Assembly (NCBI RefSeq): GCF_019925205.1
Contig: NC_083560.1
Span: 97,554,083 to 97,618,082, forward strand
Source of the DNA: Metopolophium dirhodum
Lineage: Eukaryota > Arthropoda > Insecta > Hemiptera > Aphididae
Direction of reading: 5' to 3'
DNA length: 64,000 bases
Numbering within the stretch: position 1 is the stretch's first letter; the number at the start of each line of letters is the position of its first letter. Below are positions 57,801 through 64,000 of this stretch, piece after piece. The position numbers and the translations under genes were made by a program. The notes beneath the pieces are model-generated. The model was not told the origin of the DNA. It made no database searches and saw nothing but the letters and a program-made list of their open reading frames with translations.

Positions 57801-58092
57801 TAATGATGAAACCCACATTTACATTCAACTAATAGCAAGCCGTGTATACACTAAGTTTTAACATGGTTTTATAACATATAATAATCTACATATCTATTTA
57901 TATTTAAATAATAAGTACTTACAATGTGAGAACGTCTGCGCATCAAGACGATCGTTGTGAAAGTGATGATAAACAAATGTGTGATTATACAGAGGTTATA
58001 ACAACATTTCTAGTGCTCAAATCTTATCATTGATAATACTATATAATTTGTATTCAAGTTACCCACATGTCCCAAGTAAGGCCATTTTACGG
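54871..58092 (-). mobile_element. pogo/Tigger-like element inserted in the MULE exon, TT duplication
   Basis: The ends CCGTAAAATGGCGTTACTTG (54871 onward) and their inverse up to 58092 match over about 25 bases with one mismatch. ACTTGGGACA-type motifs recur inside both ends. The element is flanked by TT on both sides. Removing it with one TT makes the MULE frame run on as INIRSIYNEEIQRY, so the duplication is TT and not the usual TA. It is 3222 bp, with a two-exon gene on the minus strand. Confidence 0.88.
55735..57943 (-). pseudogene. pogo/Tigger-like transposase, two exons, nonsense and frameshift
   Basis: Exon 1 is 57923-57943 (MRRRSHI, donor GTAAGT). Exon 2 starts at 57545 after TTTATTTAG, in phase. 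It encodes a pipsqueak HTH (TYRDAAMKYGVSKSTIQRK), a CENPB-type domain (GFPFTSLDIRLLVQSF, YTWAKNFINRH) and then a TAA at 57030-57032, six codons before NYDETN with the first catalytic aspartate. The same frame continues to 56064 with MIGDNLASH (D107 of that ORF) and LCQPLDVAFFRPL (D143), 35 residues between. A poly-A shift near 56080 leads to a C-terminal domain (SGFSKDDFVTV, YIFPDVED, IADIVYP) ending at 55735. Length about 590 codons. Only these two lesions separate it from an intact gene. Confidence 0.88.
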
Positions 58093-60609
58093 TTCAATTT
58101 ATAACGAAGAGATTCAGAGGTATCTGCTCTAAAGAAATTTTAAATTATTACATGTATCTTATTTATTATTAGAAACTAGGTTTTATCAAGGTGAATTAGT
58201 TACTGAAGGTTTGTTTTATAGCATCATATTCTTCAATACTGAAATAGTGACAACACTGCGGCAAAATGGTATAAATGTATCAAATGTAGCAGTAGATGGT
58301 ACTTTTCAATGTCTACCCAATCATCCTACTGATTTACGTCAACTACTTACTGTACATATTATATTTAATGACATGGTAATAATACATTTTGTTTCACATA
58401 TTTTTGTAGACTCACTTCAAATTAACATACTTGGAAAATGTATAATTATGTTTAGAGTTTCCCAGTGGCTTATGCTTGTTTAACTCGTCACACACAAGCA
58501 GTATATGTATGTGTTATGCGGTACATTTTTAGTCTTGAACTGCCCTATTCCCATGAAGTTCAAGTTATTACCGATTTTGAAACTGGTCTTCGTAACGCCA
58601 TAAGAACAGTATTCCCTGAATGGCATCAAGTGGGTTGTTCTTTTCACTTCAATCAGGTAATGGTCTGAAATATTTTCATTGTATTATTTGTGCTCGCAAA
58701 CAAGATAGGATTCTATACTATTTTTGTACAGGCTGTATTAAGACATATACATCAAATTGGATTGAGAAATATTATAAGAACAAATGTTACTAGTAGAAAT
58801 ATAGTTCGCTTGGTAATGAAATTATTATAAGAAATGTAATATGGTTAAATTATATATTATATTATATTTTTGTTTAGTTAATAAATCTCCCACATCTACC
58901 TGCAAATGGAAACGCATATCCCAATGTCAGAGGCTTTACAATATCTGATGGGCTGATGATGATAAGGGCGATTGCAATACAGCAACAAGTCTTTGAAGAA
59001 TTACGACCAGTCTTCAATTATTTTGATCGGTATTGGATGGGTGTGGTAGGTCCAGAAAGATTTTCTGTTCTCGGATCAGATCACCGGACAAATAACTTTG
59101 TTGAGTCATTCCACGCATCTTTACTTGGGTACTTGGGAGTTCATCAACCATTATGGACATTTTATGGTAAATCCTTTTAAAGTACATATACAAAATTCAT
59201 AAATAATATTGGTATATACTATAAATGTTAGATCTAATCCGAGGTGTGGAGAATATAACAAGGTTGGAGCTGAGCCAAACACTAAATGGCCAACAAGTAA
59301 GTTCAAAACATGGTTATAAATATATTTTACTAAGATCAAATAAAATGTATTATAATCATAATAATAATAAACAGGGCAGAGGACTTGTAGCATTTGCATA
59401 TTTATGTTTTGTTCTATCAAAAATATAGCAGAATACAAAACCAATACATTATTATTATATTTTATTTTCCATATAAATGCATATTTTAAATAAATTATCA
59501 TTTTTCTACCGACATTTTAATTTCATCTAATATAGTAATTTGAGTTAAAAATTATTTTAAATTTTCATCATATAATTTGGTTGTTGACTGTCTGCAGATA
59601 CATGGTTTTCGTAGAAATACGTCTCGAGGATCGCCGATTAGATTAATTTTATTTACAACCAGTTTTTACTAAAATGCTAGGAATTTAATATTTTAGGGTC
59701 AAAAGAAGATTTTTCAAGAAAAATTTTATTTTATTGCTTATAGGGTTTTTAAGTCCATAAATGCTTGCATATTTAGTGCTTTTTAGAGCTACAAGCCCTC
59801 TGCTCTAATATTAAACTAATAAAGTACTGCTAAATGTCTAGTGTACCTTATCATTAAATTTGTCAATGCAATGAATATGTAAAATTTTAATTCAATGATA
59901 AATATATACTATGAAAAAAAATTCTGAGTAGAAAGTGTCTGGAATTTGGTTTTTCCCAATGAATTTAAAAAGTATTGGAAAAATTCTACTTTTGATAAAA
60001 AAATATCCATCATTGTTAAGTCAATACATGTATTGCTTATTCAGAATTTAAAATAATAACAATCAAAATAAAATAGAACCTATAAATAAAAATTAGAACA
60101 AATCAGTATATTTATCTAAATTTTTACAGGTACGAAGAAGATTTGTTTCTTCAAGAAACAGAAACAATATTACCATACATAATGCATTGCAAGATGTTTT
60201 AAATGGAGGTGATACTATGATGTTTATAAGAAGGGTTGCATCAGTGAACGAGACATATATAAACAACACCTTGGGCCATGATGTTGATATGGATTACCCA
60301 CCAATAGGTATCAATATTATATAGGTTTTTTAACATGTATTTTTAGTTATTTTGACATCTACCTATTGTGACAGTCTAAACCAAGACCGTACCTGGTGGT
60401 TAGGGGTTCACCCCCTCCCAAATTTTCTCACATTAAAAACGCAAACTTGGAAATTTAATATCAGTTTTGTTTAATATTGTTAAACTTATTAAAACCAATA
60501 ACAAATAATTAAGAATGTAATTAACATCAAGTTTTAATGTAAAAATTAAAATATTTTTCATATTGTATGTATAAAACTTATAAAATAATGATGATAGTTG
60601 TACCTATAG

Positions 60610-60985
60610 ATGCTCCAGTTCCTCCAGAGCCAACAATAGACACTCCAGTCTTTATACAACCTGCTGTTGAGGATCCTATAGGTAAAACAGTATTTTTAAA
60701 ATTAAATTAAGTATGATAGGCATAAGTTTCATCTTGAAACTAACTCTTAAAGTAATTAAGCTATTGAAATCAAGTTATGATAATTGTTTTTGTTTTTCAA
60801 AATATGATACAGGAAATAAAAATATAATACAATTAATTTATTTCTAATTTTTATGTATTAAACTCTGAAAATAATTATAATACTTGACCCTATAGATGCT
60901 CCAGTTCCTCCAGAGCCAACAATAAATGCTCCAGTATTTATAGAACCACGAGTAATTCTAGAACCTGCAGTTGGGGAAAATATAT
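60610..60985 (+). repeat. Duplicated proline-rich exon of the MULE gene
   Basis: Exon 60610-60681 and the sequence at 60896-60985 both begin DAPVPPEPTI after a CTATAG acceptor and share most bases. The second has an 18-base gain and its donor GGTAAA has become TAACTA, so reading runs into a stop at about 60986. The exon can be skipped without changing phase. Confidence 0.88.
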
Positions 60986-61951
60986 AACTAAGGTCTGGAT
61001 TTATACAGTGGAGAGAAAGATGGAGAGAATTTTCACCAAGATTTTGAAAATGAGGATGGTATAGCAGTGTTTAACTAGATTATACAATAAAAATGAATTT
61101 TATTTTTATCTATATTTAAATTTTAGATGTTCAAGAACCACCAGTACATCCTGTTACTACTCGTACAGCTGCACCAACACCTGCAAACGATGACAACGAA
61201 AGTAAAAAAATAATCTTGATTGGAAATATTAATCTTTAGTTGGATGTAATAGATTCAAGACACAAAATAGACTTGTCTTAGAAACTATATTATTCACTAT
61301 TCAGATATAAAACTCATACCTACAAACTTAGTATTTGAAAGTATTAGGTATATAATATACGAGGAAGTTGTGTCTACATTTTTGTCTTACTAATGCATAA
61401 TATAACAAATTGTATGTTCAGGAGAATCCATTTTACTTAGTTATTTTTAACATTAGAGACTAGAGTGATTGACCTATATTATACAATTTAAAGTTAAGAA
61501 TTTTATTCGGCTCACATAATTTATATTATGATATTTTAATTTCAAGTGACCTATGATCATTTCATACTTAATATGCTCAACACTTTATACTAAAAAATTA
61601 TAAAATGCTTATACAGTGAGCTGGATAAAATGTTTACCTTTAAATTTGGTAGCATAGGTAAATTCACTATAATATTGAGAATAAAGTAAAATAGATTCTA
61701 AACATTAAATTTGCCATGTTCTGTGTTAGTAAGAATAAAACAATAGAGCATAAGACAGAGATGGGTACAACATCATAAAAATCATCTTTTTTTTAAAAAT
61801 TTTTTTATTACTATGTATAACTTTGAACAAGATGATATATTGTTGACACAGTTTTTATTACTAAAATAAATTCTGTCTAATATAAGTTCTTAGAGATGTT
61901 ATTATATACTTTTGATTTATATATTTATAATGTAGGCATTAAATTAAAAGT

Positions 61952-62236
61952 GGGGGACGGAGTGGCCGAGCGGTCTAAGGCCTCGGTTGCGATGCAGCCA
62001 ACACCGGCTGAATTCCTTGGCCATGGGTGGCATTTTTTTCATCGGGCAAGTCACGGTGTCCGGAGAACAAATGCCGCCATCCCCCACCCGGGCATGGCAG
62101 ATACCTGCGGGTGCCCAATCAAAAATTCTGCCAAACCCAACACACACGTGTTCCTCCCCCCTACCGACATTAACAACGTGCAAAAACAATATAGCTAATG
62201 GCCATAGATGGCTTAAGATAAAAAAAAAAAAAAATT
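61952..62236 (+). mobile_element. tRNA-derived SINE
   Basis: GGACGGAGTGGCCGAGCGGT at the start is a tRNA-Ser/Leu-type 5' half with A box TGGCCGAGCGG. A degenerate B-box area follows, then a GC-rich unrelated body and a poly-A tail at 62221-62236. Flanks ATTAAAAGT (61938 area) and ATTAAAGTA (after the tail) look like an imperfect target duplication. It lies in the last intron of the MULE gene. Confidence 0.8.
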
Positions 62237-62352
62237 AAAGTATCAATGTGGTGAAGAAGGGAATTTATTATTGTTCTATATTATTAGTTATCAATAATGC
62301 CAATTTGAATATAATATACAAACAATTGAAATATAATTATTTTATTTTTCAG

Positions 62353-62525
62353 ATATTATTGTAGAATTGTGCATAATATGTTTTAATGATGAGACATCTG
62401 TCATATTAAGACCTTGTGGGCACACGTTTTGTAATATTTGCACTCTTCGATTAATCCAAGAAAATATGAATAATTGCCCATTGTGCAGAACATTTACTAT
62501 CGAATATGAAGGCATAGTAATATAG
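62353..62525 (+). CDS. RING-finger exon of the MULE gene
   Basis: The exon begins after TTTTTCAG at 62353, takes one base from the preceding exon, and ends at TAG 62523-62525, giving 58 codons. Ring ligands in order: C and C in CIIC, C in RPCGH, H, C and C in CNIC, C and C in CPLC, with the spacing of C3HC4 RING domains. A hydrophobic IEYEGIVI tail closes it, as in many E3 ligases. No stop or frameshift. It is the best-preserved part of the gene and could in principle be a separate gene with an upstream exon, but the matching intron phases favour one transcript. Confidence 0.85.
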
Positions 62526-64000
62526 TATAAATATTAGAACATAGTAAAATATTTATTTTAAATTTTTGTATTTTACTATCATGTTTAGCAATTAAATATA
62601 CTTTTTTTTTTTAAATTACGTTAGGTACCTATGTATATATTTTTTTATATCCACCATTATTTGTTGTATTTATATTTTTTTTAATATTACGCATGCCAGT
62701 TGAAAATTGTTTATAGCCTTTACATTTTTTATTGTAAATGTTTAAATGTTATTACTTATTAGGTATATATAGGTATATACATATTATTATTAAATCAGTT
62801 GCTTAGCCATAAGATTTATTGGCAGGATAATTACTTTTTTTTCTTTAAAAATTATAAATTGTTTAACAATATTATCAGCTGATATAGGTAGTTGTTTTTT
62901 GTACTATTATATAAAAATATTATATATTTATTATAATTCACATTACAATGTTATGCAATTTAATATTATAATTATATTTTTTTTTGTAAATATTTAAATA
63001 CTTGGTATACACTATTATTATAATTATACCTATGTAGTTAATATTATAATATACACCTATTGTTTTAAAACTATACTAATATCATATTAGTTATATGAGT
63101 GTTATGATTTATCTGGAAATATCTTATTGAATAAATTATTTAAATGGTCAAATACCTAAAAACAACTATTTATAACTTTTGTAATTACTTAAATTATCTT
63201 TAGGAATATTACTTATAGGCTCTCTAGATACATGAATTTCTGCTGAATTTTCGTAGACCAGCAGCGTTCTGTAATACTTTGATGTTTATTGTATCACAGA
63301 ATACTGAATAGTAGAATAGTTGAAGATGAACATTTACATTTCACTACCTAAACACCACGATGTATAATACCACGTCAATAGTATTATAATATTATTATAA
63401 TATAATATAATCTACATCGTGTTATACACTAATTATCGTATTTGACGGTATAGAGTCGATAGTTATTTTAAAATAGTACAAGTTAGAGTAGTAAAATTAC
63501 GCTATTACCTTCCTCCAGGTGTTCGGAGGGCTCTCGAGATCGTGTATTCGAGAATTAGATCAAATACACCGTACAATATAATTTTATGGAAAAAAGCACA
63601 TAGAATGTATTGACTGCAATCAACATAAAATATTATATCATATGCCTTACCTGATTCGCAGTTGTTCGTAGACAATATTGTGAGAGTTTTAGGTTTTAGA
63701 TAAAATAAAGTACTACTTCAAATACACAAATTGAATTAACGAACGATTGAATGCCGCTCGTTGAAATCGGTTTCTTTGGTACTTGAGAGGTTGTTACTGC
63801 GGTGGTTGGTACTCATGCACTGATTTAAGGGACAGACGCGAGGATGCTGACCAGAAAGTGGTGGGTGGCTTTGTTACTAAATTATCGTGGGCCTGGGAAC
63901 TAGATTATTCTTTGGCGTCAGCATAAAATAAAGTCACACACATCCTACGTAATATTGTTATGAGTGCGTGTCAATATCTTAGTTGTCGTTATCAATGGTT
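62526..64000. other. Noncoding; possible minus-strand splice donor near 63640
   Basis: Mostly AT-rich. ACACGATGTA and its inverse near 63353-63425 form an imperfect large palindrome. From about 63480 the base composition rises in GC. On the minus strand GCGAATCAG followed by GTAAGG (63643 area) looks like a first-exon donor, which might mark a host or element 5' UTR entering from the right. No coding evidence supports it. Confidence 0.4.

Larger units (their letters stand above)
54485..62525 (+). pseudogene. MULE transposase gene with FLYWCH and RING fingers
   Basis: Exons: 54485-54593 and 54674-54870 (FLYWCH finger; LRCTNYF, RPHTC), interrupted by the element 54871-58092, then 58093-about 58110, 58173-58375, 58456-58656, 58732-58812, 58878-59166, 59232-59296, 60130-60307, 60610-60681, 60896-about 60985, 61127-61201 and 62353-62525. 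From 58173 on all splice phases fit. Mutator motifs: VDGTFQCLP (first aspartate), QLLTVHIIFND, VITDFETGLRNA (second), VGCSFHFNQ, and FSVLGSDHRTNNFVESFHASL (glutamate). The tail has two proline-rich duplicate exons. The last exon encodes CIICFNDETS, PCGHTFCNIC and CPLCRTF, a C3HC4 RING. FLYWCH plus MULE is known in insects; the RING exon suggests a ubiquitin-ligase function, which is inference. Breaks: inserted element, missing exon sequence near 58110-58170, a lost second FLYWCH cysteine. Confidence 0.82.

Noticed and set aside
61952..62040. Functional tRNA gene
   Set aside because: Only the 5' half with the A box is tRNA-like; the B-box region and acceptor stem are not intact, and a SINE body and poly-A follow.
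61896..62238. ORFs of 80-100 codons on both strands
   Set aside because: They lie in the GC-rich body of the tRNA-derived SINE and match no protein.

Overview
This window looks like a piece of an AT-rich insect genome, most likely an aphid. The reasons are spliceosomal introns inside transposase genes, the insect telomere unit TTAGG in short form, a Polinton-type element, and transposon families and dispersed repeats of a style common in aphids. Species assignment is an impression from the sequence, not a measurement. I found no convincing host gene. Almost everything recognisable is a transposable element, many nested inside one another, with long AT-rich stretches between them and one 500-base assembly gap (27097-27596).

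Layout. 1-4760: fragments of three hAT-type transposases and a two-exon DUF7869 putative transposase (859-3441). 5006-6648: a 5'-truncated non-LTR retrotransposon with a perfect 13-bp target-site duplication. 7262-14739: a composite hAT element. A piggyBac sits in the hAT last coding exon, a FLYWCH/MULE-type element and a 335-bp inverted-repeat element are also inserted, and about 3 kb in the middle has been inverted, splitting both the hAT and the piggyBac gene. 14754-16110: a non-autonomous hAT with an 8-bp duplication. 16485-20838: a non-LTR retrotransposon with both ORFs (PHD plus FP-like ORF1, endonuclease plus reverse transcriptase ORF2). 20882-23290: PIF/Harbinger and Tigger-like remains. 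24468-26575: a 48-bp perfect palindrome, a retroposon-like tail and a satellite array with units of about 175-180 bp.

27597-39690 is a decayed Polinton/Maverick (adintovirus-like) block: capsid-like genes, packaging ATPase, phospholipase-like protein, integrase tail, zinc-finger proteins, a DNA polymerase B with a large internal deletion, and a BRO-N fragment. A nearly complete piggyBac (28427-32100) is inserted in it. 41351-43350: a Helitron helicase fragment beside a retroelement ORF that joins zinc knuckles and an aspartic protease to a macro (ADP-ribose-binding) domain. 44144-46459: a complete hAT with perfect terminal duplication and an intact 622-codon transposase, the best candidate here for a live element. 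50185-52930: a CACTA/EnSpm-like transposase. 54485-62525: a multi-exon MULE transposase gene with an N-terminal FLYWCH finger, a proline-rich tail and a C-terminal RING finger. It is interrupted by a complete pogo/Tigger-like element (54871-58092) and carries a tRNA-derived SINE in its last intron.

The genes do not form one pathway. They record successive insertions and decay. The most unusual items are the MULE-RING gene, the protease-macro retroelement protein and the inverted hAT/piggyBac nest, whose original order can be deduced because the hAT reading frame closes across the piggyBac TTAA site.
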